Positions 6,541 through 13,182 of a stretch of 46,865 nucleotides of DNA are shown piece after piece. The notes beneath the pieces were generated by a model. That model saw only the letters and a program-made list of their open reading frames with translations. It did no database searches and was not told the origin of the DNA. The DNA is from a virus. Positions within the stretch are counted from its first letter, which is position 1. Every line of letters begins with the position of its first letter. The stretch is taken from the IMG/VR virus record IMGVR_UViG_3300036864_000079, positions 1-46,865 of that record; one strand, written 5' to 3'. The position numbers and the translations under genes are program-made.

Positions 6541-6756
6541 GTGCGCCGCTCGTTTCACGTCACCAGACTCGGAGCCACGAGCAACGTTTGCTTCGTGAAC
6601 TTCTCCGGCAAGCCCGCGGCCCGCTATCGGTGGGATCATGCGCGGCGGTGCTGGATCCGTAAGGGCGCGCCGCCCTGGCTCATTGCCGAGCAGCCCGAGT
6701 TCCCGGCCGTGATCCGGCCCGAGCTCGACGCCGCCAGCTCGCACCGCTACGCGTGA
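6541..6756 (+). CDS. Small hypothetical protein
   Basis: 71 residues. Starts at GTG 6541, one base after the repressor's TGA, and is followed by a GTGA overlap with the next gene at 6753. The sequence contains an alternating strand/aromatic pattern (FHVTRLGATSNVCFVNFSGKPAARYRWD) and WIRKGAPPWLIAEQPEF. It could be a small beta-sheet protein. Coupling to the repressor suggests a regulatory partner, an inference from position only. Confidence 0.55.
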   Translation: MRRSFHVTRLGATSNVCFVNFSGKPAARYRWDHARRCWIRKGAPPWLIAEQPEFPAVIRPELDAASSHRYA

Positions 6757-7037
6757 CGGTCGGGCCCGACGGCTCCGAGGTCGATTGGACTAAGCCCCCG
6801 TACTACGTGCGCGGCGTGCTCCGGCTCGTCCTCGAGAACGAGGACCCTGCCACAATCACGCAAGCCGAGGACGCACGGCGCCTCGGCGAGTACCTCGAGA
6901 CCTACGCGCGCCGCTCGCGGGAGCTGGCCGAGCTCCGGCGCCACTACTTCGCCGACTCGCTCGCCCGGCTCCGGCAAGTGTTCGAGACGCCAGCGGCGCC
7001 CGATCCGGCCGATTCTGGAAAACCGGCGGCCTCGTAA
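6753..7037 (+). CDS. Hypothetical helical protein
   Basis: 94 residues, GTG start at 6753 overlapping the previous TGA. After a short N-terminus (DWTKPPYYVRGVLRLVLENED) comes a long amphipathic helical region (AEDARRLGEYLETYARRSREL, AELRRHYFADSLARLRQVF) likely to self-associate. No helix-turn-helix or enzymatic motif is seen. It is the last gene before the gene-free 7038-7399 segment. Confidence 0.6.
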   Translation: MTVGPDGSEVDWTKPPYYVRGVLRLVLENEDPATITQAEDARRLGEYLETYARRSRELAELRRHYFADSLARLRQVFETPAAPDPADSGKPAAS

Positions 7038-7399
7038 AATCGCCCGTGGGGCACGATCAGGCACCCCCCCGCTACTCCGGGGCGGCCGAATCCGGCTTTT
7101 CGTCGCCCTGACCGGCGTGCTCGGCCAGTGGATAATCTGTGAACATCGTGTGCGCATCCCGTGGGCGTGATCCGCTCGGGCTAAGGTATCCACCCGAACG
7201 CACGGGTTGTTCTAGTAGTTGTGCACAGCCTCAAACCCAGGCGGGGCGCCGTTCTATGCGAGTTATGCACAGAAAACCCCCTGCTCTACAACAACTATCT
7301 CTAACAAAACCTTGTAGTTGGTCACGTTCCGGGCCTTGCCCGGCTCGGGCGTCTGGCGCACTATTCCCGCACCCGTTCTTACCCGTTGAGGGCCCGACC
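7038..7399. other. Gene-free segment with DnaA-box-like sites; candidate replication origin
   Basis: This 360-bp stretch has no credible gene. It contains TTATGCACA at 7263-7271 (fits the DnaA-box consensus), TTATCCACT on the minus strand of 7127-7135 (one mismatch), and weaker sites TTGTGCACA (7219-7227) and GTATCCACC (7186-7194). A comparatively AT-rich tract follows (7285-7320: CTACAACAACTATC, then CTAACAAAACC). The right end carries the promoter at 7336-7364. Clustered DnaA sites next to an AT-rich patch beside the repressor operon fit an origin that recruits host DnaA, in keeping with the lack of phage replication genes. Confidence 0.4.
7336..7364 (+). promoter_or_regulatory. Candidate rightward promoter, second copy of the repressor-type promoter
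   Basis: -35 TTGCCC (7336-7341), 17-bp gap, -10 CACTAT (7359-7364). The block TTGCCCGGCTCGGGCG plus the downstream GGCGCAC is nearly the same as at 6264-6290. An inverted repeat CCGGGC CTT GCCCGG (7329-7343) overlaps the -35, as at the first promoter, so both may answer to the same repressor. It drives the genes from 7400 onwards. Confidence 0.55.
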
Positions 7400-7480
7400 A
7401 TGGAACTCGTGATACTCGCCGCGTGCGCTCTCGTCGCCGTTGTGATCGTTCGCGGAGCCCGGCGCGCGTTCGGCGCGTGA
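7400..7480 (+). CDS. 26-residue membrane microprotein
   Basis: ATG at 7400, preceded by GAGG at 7388-7391 and a dedicated promoter. The stop TGA overlaps the next gene's GTG (GTGA). The peptide is essentially one transmembrane helix (MELVILAACALVAVVIV) with a basic tail (RGARRAFGA), giving an N-out or N-in single-pass topology. Being the first gene behind a repressor-type promoter makes it noteworthy. The function is unknown. Confidence 0.5.
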   Translation: MELVILAACALVAVVIVRGARRAFGA

Positions 7481-7776
7481 AGCTCCACGACTTCGCGACG
7501 TTCGTTCCGATCCTCGCCGAAGCACACGCCCGACGCCTCGCGGGGGGGAGTCGCGTGCTCTACTTTCTCGGCGACAAGGAAACCGGGTCGCGCTGGGCCG
7601 TGCTCGCGGCACCGAGCCCGCGGCACGCGTTCTCGCTGATTCGCCGCTGCATCGCGAGCGGTGACGTTGCGGCGAGCGAGCAGGACATGACGCCCTACGC
7701 CGACACGGGCAAAGGCTACACGGAAACGCGGCCCGTGCCGGGCTCGGCGGTGATCGTGAGCAAGGTCTCGCCATGA
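7477..7776 (+). CDS. Hypothetical protein
   Basis: 99 residues from GTG 7477, coupled to the microprotein upstream and, by ATGA, to the gene at 7773. The sequence (FATFVPILAEAHARRLAGG, RVLYFLGDKETGSRWAVLAAPSPRHAFSLIRRCI) suggests an alpha/beta domain. No conserved catalytic residues are recognisable. The position in the short rightward operon suggests an early function. Confidence 0.6.
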   Translation: MKLHDFATFVPILAEAHARRLAGGSRVLYFLGDKETGSRWAVLAAPSPRHAFSLIRRCIASGDVAASEQDMTPYADTGKGYTETRPVPGSAVIVSKVSP

Positions 7777-7973
7777 CGCACGGCGAATGGGATGGCCCGC
7801 GCGGCTTGTGGCCGTGGCTCGACTGGAACGCGAGCCGCACGCGGCGCCGTGAGGTGGTCGGGGACCGTGAGGCCCCCGACCGTTCCATCAGCAACGAAGG
7901 AACGCGCGCCCGGAAGGATCGCGCGGGCCAGAGCGTACACGACGCCGATAGCGTGGGTCGACGCTCGCCATAG
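7773..7973 (+). CDS. Small hypothetical protein
   Basis: 66 residues, ATGA-coupled to the preceding gene. Trp-rich N-terminus (EWDGPRGLWPWLDWNASRTRRREVV) and a polar C-terminus. Its coding sequence includes an ATCAGCAAC motif (7887-7895), otherwise seen in leaders of leftward genes, and its stop lies within the 41-bp repeated element at 7957-7997. Coding support is moderate. Confidence 0.45.
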   Translation: MTHGEWDGPRGLWPWLDWNASRTRRREVVGDREAPDRSISNEGTRARKDRAGQSVHDADSVGRRSP

Positions 7974-7997
7974 ATGGCGGCGTGATCCCCGCGCCGG
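7957..7997 (+). repeat. 41-bp imperfect repeat, copy 1 (other copy 37411-37451)
   Basis: Shares GTCGACGCTCGCC and a GC-rich end CCGCGCCGG with 37411-37451, about 34 of 41 positions by eye, in the same orientation. This copy contains the perfect inverted repeat CGCCAT AG ATGGCG (7966-7979). It sits between two rightward genes, upstream of the gene at 8038. A protein-binding site is the simplest reading. Confidence 0.5.
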
Positions 7998-8037
7998 ATT
8001 CGGCGAGGCTGCAGCACCACCACCGAGAGAGGGCCCG

Positions 8038-8301
8038 ATGACTGAGACCACGACGAAGAAAAAACGCCGGCTCGTTCCTGAGCTGGATCTGCCACCGATG
8101 ATTTCGACCGCGCTGCGCGACTACCTCGGGCGGCGCCTCGCGAAGCTCTCGAGCGCACAGCTCGCGGACATTTCCGCTATCGGCAACGCCGTGGGCGAGG
8201 GTGTCGGCCGCGTGCTGCGCGGCGAGCCGTCCGGGATCGGCGTCGCGCGGCTGAAGCTGCGCCTCGAAGGTCTCGAGACGAGCAGCGAGCGCACCGACTA
8301 A
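8038..8301 (+). CDS. Hypothetical helical protein, last gene of the rightward early operon
   Basis: 87 residues. ATG 8038 follows GAGAGGG. A basic N-terminus (TTTKKKRRLVPELDLPP) precedes a helical body (STALRDYLGRRLAKLSSAQLADI, VGEGVGRVLRG) and RLKLRLEGLET. The basic leader could contact nucleic acid. The gene is followed by a strong terminator at 8386-8408. No family is recognised. Confidence 0.6.
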   Translation: MTETTTKKKRRLVPELDLPPMISTALRDYLGRRLAKLSSAQLADISAIGNAVGEGVGRVLRGEPSGIGVARLKLRLEGLETSSERTD

Positions 8302-8434
8302 ACGGGAAACACGGGCCGGCCTTGCATACGCGCGGTGGGTGCCACCGATGGCGGGCGAGGGACGAGAGCCCGGAACGGTGATTGAGGCCCCGCGAGGGGC
8401 CTTTTTTTCGAATATTTTCGAGAATTCTCGGGCG
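8302..8434. other. Convergent intergenic region
   Basis: Lies between the stop of the rightward gene at 8301 and the stop of the last leftward tail gene at 8435. Contents are the rightward terminator, an AT-rich AATATTTT patch and the 12-bp palindrome at 8419-8430. There is no U-tract hairpin for the leftward late transcript on its own strand. Confidence 0.6.
8386..8408 (+). terminator. Rho-independent terminator, rightward
   Basis: Stem GGCCCC (8386-8391) / GGGGCC (8396-8401) with loop GCGA and a T7 run (8402-8408). It ends the rightward early operon and keeps it from reading into the oppositely oriented tail genes. A perfect palindrome CGAGAATTCTCG follows at 8419-8430. Confidence 0.9.
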
Positions 8435-8626
8435 TCAGTACCCGAGCGCGGGCGGGACGGCGGGACCACCGACGGTTTGCCAGACGACAATCCACGTGTA
8501 GTAGCCAGCGGCCACCGCGACGCGCGGGCCCGTGAGGTCCGCATCGGCGGGCATGAGCTGGCGCTCGGTGAGCGGCGCGATTCCTATGTCCGGGTAGTCC
8601 TTCGTCCACCCTACCTTGTCGGTCAC
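8435..8626 (-). CDS. Small hypothetical protein at the end of the tail module
   Basis: 63 residues from GTG 8626, five bases after the upstream TAG. The sequence has an N-terminal DKVGWTKDYPDIG and a hydrophobic YYTWIVVWQTVGGP segment near the C-terminus. It is the final gene of the leftward late operon and may be a small virion or accessory protein. The assignment is by position only. Confidence 0.5.
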   Translation of the reverse strand: MTDKVGWTKDYPDIGIAPLTERQLMPADADLTGPRVAVAAGYYTWIVVWQTVGGPAVPPALGY

Positions 8627-8630
8627 GGCG

Positions 8631-9554
8631 CTACTCCCAGATGAGGCCGAGGCCCCAATTCGTCGAGGTCACGCCCGCCGTCGCATTCGTCCACGGGCGA
8701 TCAGCGCAGAGGCCGCCGTTCATGTACGTGTGCGACGTCGAGCCGTAGGGCGTGAACGTGTACGTCGCGAACTCAGCGACCTCCGACGTTTTGATGGCGT
8801 GGCAACCGAAGAGCGGCCACAGCGCCGGGTTCGCGCCGAAGAGCGGGTTCACCTGGGGGATGCCACCGACGAGGGTGCCGGCCGCCTCGGCCGTGAGAAT
8901 CGTGCCGATGTAGCACGCGCCGTTGAGGTGCGAGCCCTGCTCGAGCAACGCGGCCGCCGTCGCTGCGAAGCGAACGTGGTGCAACGCGTTCGCGCCGTTG
9001 TAGAACGTGTAGAGCTGCGCGCCAATGTCGTCCGGCGCGCCGCTCGAGTCGAACGAGCGCTCCACCTTGCCGAAGTTGGCGCTGTTCGAGGTGTTCACGC
9101 TGCGCGCCGCGTGAATAAACCAGAACACGCCGTCCACCGCGCACATGTACGTCGTGTGCGAGGCCGCGCCCGTGAAGCCACCGCCGGCCGAGTCGCAGCG
9201 CATAACGGACGTTTTCGCCGTGCCCGTGATCGCGCCGGCGCCGTCGGTGCTCGGGCCGATCTGCATGTCGATGCGGACGCGCGTGGAGCTCGTCGAGGTG
9301 CCGAACTTGAACTTGATGTAGAGCGGCGCCGTCGCGTTGCGCGAGTCGGTGAGCTTGTAGATCAGATAGGGCGTGGTCGTGTTCGTCGCCGGCTTCGTCT
9401 CGGCCGAGTTCGCGAACTGGCCCGTGTCCGCGGTTTGCGTGAGGAACCCGCCGGCCGCGAGCACGTCGAGGCCGGCTTTGAACTCGGCCACCCAAGCGCG
9501 AAAGCTCGCGTCGGTCTGGTGGTCAATCGAAAACGCGCGGGAACTGGTCGTCAT
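8631..9554 (-). CDS. Virion structural protein, probable tail-tip or fibre component
   Basis: 307 residues. The N-terminal 50 residues (DHQTDASFRAWVAEFKAGLDVLAAGGFLTQTADTG is split by features described separately) form a helix-plus-Thr pattern typical of phage virion proteins that start by framing a sampled region. The remainder is beta-rich with many Thr/Ser/Gly/Asn residues (TTTPYLIYKLTDS, PLYIKFKFGTSTSS, THTYMNGGLCADRPW). Similar proteins occur at the 3' end of siphovirus tail operons. It overlaps the preceding gene by ATGA. It may contribute to host recognition; no enzymatic motif is visible. Confidence 0.6.
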   Translation of the reverse strand: MTTSSRAFSIDHQTDASFRAWVAEFKAGLDVLAAGGFLTQTADTGQFANSAETKPATNTTTPYLIYKLTDSRNATAPLYIKFKFGTSTSSTRVRIDMQIGPSTDGAGAITGTAKTSVMRCDSAGGGFTGAASHTTYMCAVDGVFWFIHAARSVNTSNSANFGKVERSFDSSGAPDDIGAQLYTFYNGANALHHVRFAATAAALLEQGSHLNGACYIGTILTAEAAGTLVGGIPQVNPLFGANPALWPLFGCHAIKTSEVAEFATYTFTPYGSTSHTYMNGGLCADRPWTNATAGVTSTNWGLGLIWE

Positions 9555-11371
9555 GACGGTGGGGTCTCCTCGATCTCGAGCTCAACGGACACGAACGAGA
9601 AGTTGGCGCAGCTCTCGAGGACGAACGCGAGGCAGTCGCCCTCGGTCACGGCGACGTCCCAGCCCGAGAGCACGGCGTCGACGTACGTGCGGCCGCTGCT
9701 GATTTCCGGCGGGCTCCCGCCGACGATTGAATCGCCCGAGTCGGGCGGGAAGTCCACGGTCGGCACCTTGCGAATGTCGATGACGCAATCGCCGTCCACG
9801 TCCTCGCCGGTCACAATCGAAACGCCGACGATAGTGCCGGTGCGCTGAACGTACCGATAGACCGCGTTGACCGGGGTCGCGATCGGTTCCTCTTCGGCTC
9901 GTACCCACGTCGCAGCGCGCAGCATGGGCTCGAGTATAAGCACCCGGACGCGGAACTCGAAAGGCAGCGAGGTCTGGGGCGCGCGCGTCACCGTGACCTC
10001 GGCGTGCTGCGCCGTGGCCATGTCGTCGTCGGTGAAGAGCGCCTCGAGCGTGTTCTCGTCGATGTAGCTCGTCGCGCGCGGCGAGCCGTTGAAGTTCACG
10101 ACGCTCGTCGGATCGAACCTCGAGCCCGTAACGGTGACAATGACGGCGCCGAAGCCGGCGAAGGCCTCGGGCGGTTCGATGTCGGTAATCTCCGGGATCG
10201 GCGCCACGACGAAGAGCGGCACGGCGTTCGAGGTGCCGACGCCTGGCTCGTTCGCGTCGATCAGGAACGAGCCGAGCGAGTCGATATCCTCGGCGAGCAT
10301 GTCGGCCGTGAGTACCGTAGAACTACCGTAGTGCGTGACGCGCGGCGAGCCCTCGAACCGCACCACCGTCGTCGGCGTGAAGTTCGTGCCATGCACCGCG
10401 AGCGAGAACGCCGGGTCGCCAATCGACACGCGCGGGGGCTCGAGGCCTGTACCGTCGTCGACGATGGTGGGCACGCCGACGACGGTGAACGGGAGCGTGT
10501 TCGAATCCTCGGAGCCAGTGAGCGGTTGCGACGTGTGAACGAAAACGTCGAAGCTCCCAGCGTCGTCCACGGCGCCCGCCGGCACGAGGGCGGTGAGCCG
10601 CGCGCTCGTCTCGAACGTCGTCGCGAGCGGCGAGCCGTCGAAGAACACGGTCGAGCGCCCCGAGCCCATGAAGTTCGCGCCGTTCACGACGAGGGTGAAC
10701 GCGCCGAGGTCCTCCTGCCTCGAGCTCGGCGAGAGCGACGTGAGCACGGGCGTGATGCCGGGCTCGGTGAGCGGGTCGGCCGTGACGCTCGGCCCGATCA
10801 GCTTGAACTGGAACCGGAGAACCTTGTTCATGCCCACGTTGTCGAGCCGGTAGCCCGTGAGCTCTTCGGCCAGCACGTACTCGGTGTCGAACCGGTCGCG
10901 CTGCTCGCGCACGATCAGGGCGGCGTCGCGAATGTACGCGAGCACGATATCCGACACGCTGCCCTGGCTCGCGCGCTTGTCGTCGAGCGCGCAGCGCGGG
11001 TGGAGCGAACCGGGCGGGAGCTGCTCGACGACGAACGCCGAGACCGTGGCGTCAAACCAGCGGTAGTACGCGAAGCCGTTCGCGAGCTGGAACGCGAGAA
11101 ACGGCTGCATGTTCTGGTCGAACGTGAACGAGAACTCCACGACGTCGGCGCGGCTGTAGATCGCCACCGCCGGCACATCGTCGGCCTCGAGCGTGAACAC
11201 GCCCGCCGAGTAGCGGCCGGTCCACACTTTCACGCGGAGCCCGTGTGCCGGGTCCTGAATATCGTCGCCGCCGAGCTCGTAATCGATCAGCGGGAGCTTC
11301 ACGCGGTCGCGCGGCGACTTGAACGCCGCGACGATCGGCTCGCTCGAGAGGACGTTTTGCGGAAGCGCCAC
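9551..11371 (-). CDS. Tail protein with three IPT/TIG Ig-like domains
   Basis: 606 residues. Residues 1-215 form an N-terminal virion-attachment region (SEPIVAAFKSPRDRVKLPLIDYELGG, then FTFDQNMQPFLAFQLANG). Three consecutive TIG/IPT Ig-like repeats follow, each with the P-x-I/L-x-x-L/I-x-P...V-x-G-x-x-F pattern (TSLSPSSR...VVNGANF, then LAVHGTNF...VRFEGSP, then ITDIEPPEAFAG...VTGSRF...VNFNGSP). The last 120 residues form another beta domain. Ig-like modules on phage tails usually bind cell-surface sugars weakly. It is a probable fibre or adhesin encoded between other tail-tip genes. Confidence 0.7.
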   Translation of the reverse strand: MALPQNVLSSEPIVAAFKSPRDRVKLPLIDYELGGDDIQDPAHGLRVKVWTGRYSAGVFTLEADDVPAVAIYSRADVVEFSFTFDQNMQPFLAFQLANGFAYYRWFDATVSAFVVEQLPPGSLHPRCALDDKRASQGSVSDIVLAYIRDAALIVREQRDRFDTEYVLAEELTGYRLDNVGMNKVLRFQFKLIGPSVTADPLTEPGITPVLTSLSPSSRQEDLGAFTLVVNGANFMGSGRSTVFFDGSPLATTFETSARLTALVPAGAVDDAGSFDVFVHTSQPLTGSEDSNTLPFTVVGVPTIVDDGTGLEPPRVSIGDPAFSLAVHGTNFTPTTVVRFEGSPRVTHYGSSTVLTADMLAEDIDSLGSFLIDANEPGVGTSNAVPLFVVAPIPEITDIEPPEAFAGFGAVIVTVTGSRFDPTSVVNFNGSPRATSYIDENTLEALFTDDDMATAQHAEVTVTRAPQTSLPFEFRVRVLILEPMLRAATWVRAEEEPIATPVNAVYRYVQRTGTIVGVSIVTGEDVDGDCVIDIRKVPTVDFPPDSGDSIVGGSPPEISSGRTYVDAVLSGWDVAVTEGDCLAFVLESCANFSFVSVELEIEETPPS

Positions 11372-11383
11372 GCGGGCTCCCTG

Positions 11384-12400
11384 CTAGGTCTCGGGGTGCC
11401 GGTCCCACGAGTGCCGGAACGTGAGCGACATGATCTTCGTCGAGTCCTTCGGGATCGTCTGGCCGCCCGGGTTCTTCGCGAAGCTCATCTGGAACGCGCC
11501 CGCACGTCCGACGCCGAGAGCGCCGGTGCCCATGATCGTTTTCAGAGCGCCGATCCCGAGGCCCATGTTCCCGCCCGTGAGGCCCCACGAGGCGGTCCAG
11601 TCGCGGTAGAAGTTGCCGTTCGAGTACGCGGCGTTCGTCACGCTCGCAGCATCGGCCGTGCTCGTGCCGGCGGGCGTGGCCGTGATCGCGCCGAGCGTCT
11701 GGGTCTGGTACACGATCACCGAGCCGGTGGAGAACGGCGCACCGCCGAACGTGCCGGTGGGGCCCGGAAGCCAGTCGTTGTCGTTCGTGACGTTCGAGGC
11801 GCGCAACGTGAAGTCGTACGTGAGCCCGCCGATAACCACCGTGCTCACGAGGTCGGACGTCGGCGGGTGTATGCGCAGCGTGTACGAGACGTCGAGGAAC
11901 TCGTCGCTCAGAATCGTCAGCGTCGTCGGGTCGCCGTCGTCGTCAACGATGCGGGCTCGAGAAAAGAGCGGCACGGGCGTGCCCGAGAGCTTGCCCACGC
12001 CGATCTCGGTGAGGTTGCCGGCGGCCACGCCCTGGCCGAACCGGAAGTTGATCGTTGCATGGCCGAAGTAAGGGCCCGGGCTCGGTTCGTCCGCGGTGCT
12101 CGTGCTCATGACGGTGCTGGTCGCGGCAATCTGGGTCTGCAGTTGCGTGTCGGTTATCGCGGGCGTGTTCGTGCCCGTGCCCACCGCGCACCGTTCGATA
12201 TACGTCGTCGAACCCCCGATGAAGTCGAGGCCGGCCGTCGTTATGAGGTTGTCGAAGTCGAGCACGCGGCGCGGCCGCGCGGGGTCGCCCTTGTGCACCG
12301 TGAGCCGGAAGTGCCCGCTCAGGCCGGCGCGCAGGATCAGCTCGCGGCGGGGCTCGAGGATCGTCGGTCGTCGGGTCCAAATGCGCGGTGCTTCGTTCAT
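11384..12400 (-). CDS. Virion protein, probable tail fibre or baseplate-like component
   Basis: 338 residues. Starts MNEAPRIWTRRP and contains RLTVHKGDPARPRRVLDFDNLITTAGLDF, a pattern common in phage tail proteins that begin with a strand framing a fibre domain. The rest is beta-rich with Thr/Gly/Asn repeats (AVGTGTNTPAITDTQL, GVGKLSGTPVPLFSRARI) and ends with SLTFRHSWDRHP. Its ATG overlaps the stop of the tail-tube-like gene upstream (ATGA). No polysaccharide-degrading motif is recognised. Confidence 0.6.
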   Translation of the reverse strand: MNEAPRIWTRRPTILEPRRELILRAGLSGHFRLTVHKGDPARPRRVLDFDNLITTAGLDFIGGSTTYIERCAVGTGTNTPAITDTQLQTQIAATSTVMSTSTADEPSPGPYFGHATINFRFGQGVAAGNLTEIGVGKLSGTPVPLFSRARIVDDDGDPTTLTILSDEFLDVSYTLRIHPPTSDLVSTVVIGGLTYDFTLRASNVTNDNDWLPGPTGTFGGAPFSTGSVIVYQTQTLGAITATPAGTSTADAASVTNAAYSNGNFYRDWTASWGLTGGNMGLGIGALKTIMGTGALGVGRAGAFQMSFAKNPGGQTIPKDSTKIMSLTFRHSWDRHPET

Positions 12401-13182
12401 GGCGCCCCCAGAGTGCCGGAGAGAATCGTGGCGGTCGAGTCTATCCCCTCGGGCGCGTACTCGGTGTAGTCGATCACGGCCACCTTTATCGTGCCCGAGA
12501 GCAGCGTGGCGTCGGAGTCGAAGCCCTCGGCCGCATAATTGCCGTACGTGCGCAGCGCCACGGCGAGCGTGCCCGACAACAGGTCGGCGTCAAAGTCGAG
12601 TTCCTCGGGCGCGTAGTTGCCGTAGCTCTGAAGGACCTCGGCCAGCGTGCCCGAGAGCACCTCGGCGAAGAAGTCGGCGTCGTCGCTCGGCGTCGGCATG
12701 AAAATTCCGCGCGTGAGCACCGCCGTAATGTCGAGCGCGTCCGTCACCTCGAGCGCATACGGTCGGCTCGTGAAGTAGTTCGAGCTCGCGAAGATGATCG
12801 CGCCGCAAAGCTGGAACTGCGCGGCGAACGAAACGTGCGTCGCCGACTCGCCGCCGAACGAGAGGCTCGAGAGAAAGGCGCCGTCGGCGCTCGAGATAAC
12901 GCCGCCCCACGGCAAGAGCAGTTCGAGCACGTGGAGCTCGTCGTCGAGCCACCACCCGCGGAACAGATCGATGTTGTCGACCGTCGTTACGCCCTGCACC
13001 GATAGGTCGAGCGTGATGCCGGCGGGCGCCTCGAGCAGTCGGCGCCAGCCGTCCTTTTCGCCGTTCGTGAGTTCGATGACCTCGCGGCCGAAGCTCGCCG
13101 ACTTCGCGCGCACGGCGGCGACGAGAATGCCGTCGACGAACACGCGCATCTCGCGGCCGAGGTAGCCGGCGGGCGTGCTCAT
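12397..13182 (-). CDS. Tail-tube-like paralogue with C-terminal 26-residue repeats
   Basis: 261 residues. Residues 1-145 align by eye with the tail-tube protein at 19436-19843: GYLGREMRVFVDGILVAAV against GYNGRELVILKASVPIAAV, KSASFGRE against KSAAHNRE, LSVQGVTTVDN against MSVEGVVTVDN, and VSFAAQFQLCGAI against VSFTAQLLSSGAV. The C-terminus (175-261) has three tandem 26-residue units keyed by LSGTL and Y-x-x-Y-A-x-E (LLSGTLAVALRTYGNYAAEG) plus a partial fourth. A second tube-fold protein in the tip module could cap or extend the tube. The paralogy is seen; the role is inferred. Confidence 0.7.
   Translation of the reverse strand: MSTPAGYLGREMRVFVDGILVAAVRAKSASFGREVIELTNGEKDGWRRLLEAPAGITLDLSVQGVTTVDNIDLFRGWWLDDELHVLELLLPWGGVISSADGAFLSSLSFGGESATHVSFAAQFQLCGAIIFASSNYFTSRPYALEVTDALDITAVLTRGIFMPTPSDDADFFAEVLSGTLAEVLQSYGNYAPEELDFDADLLSGTLAVALRTYGNYAAEGFDSDATLLSGTIKVAVIDYTEYAPEGIDSTATILSGTLGAP

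Noticed and set aside
10004-12469. Rightward open frame of 821 codons across the tail genes
   Set aside because: It is antisense to two well-supported tail genes, is almost pure Arg/Ala/Val/Glu sequence as expected from the reverse strand of GC-rich coding DNA, and has no domain or ribosome-binding site.
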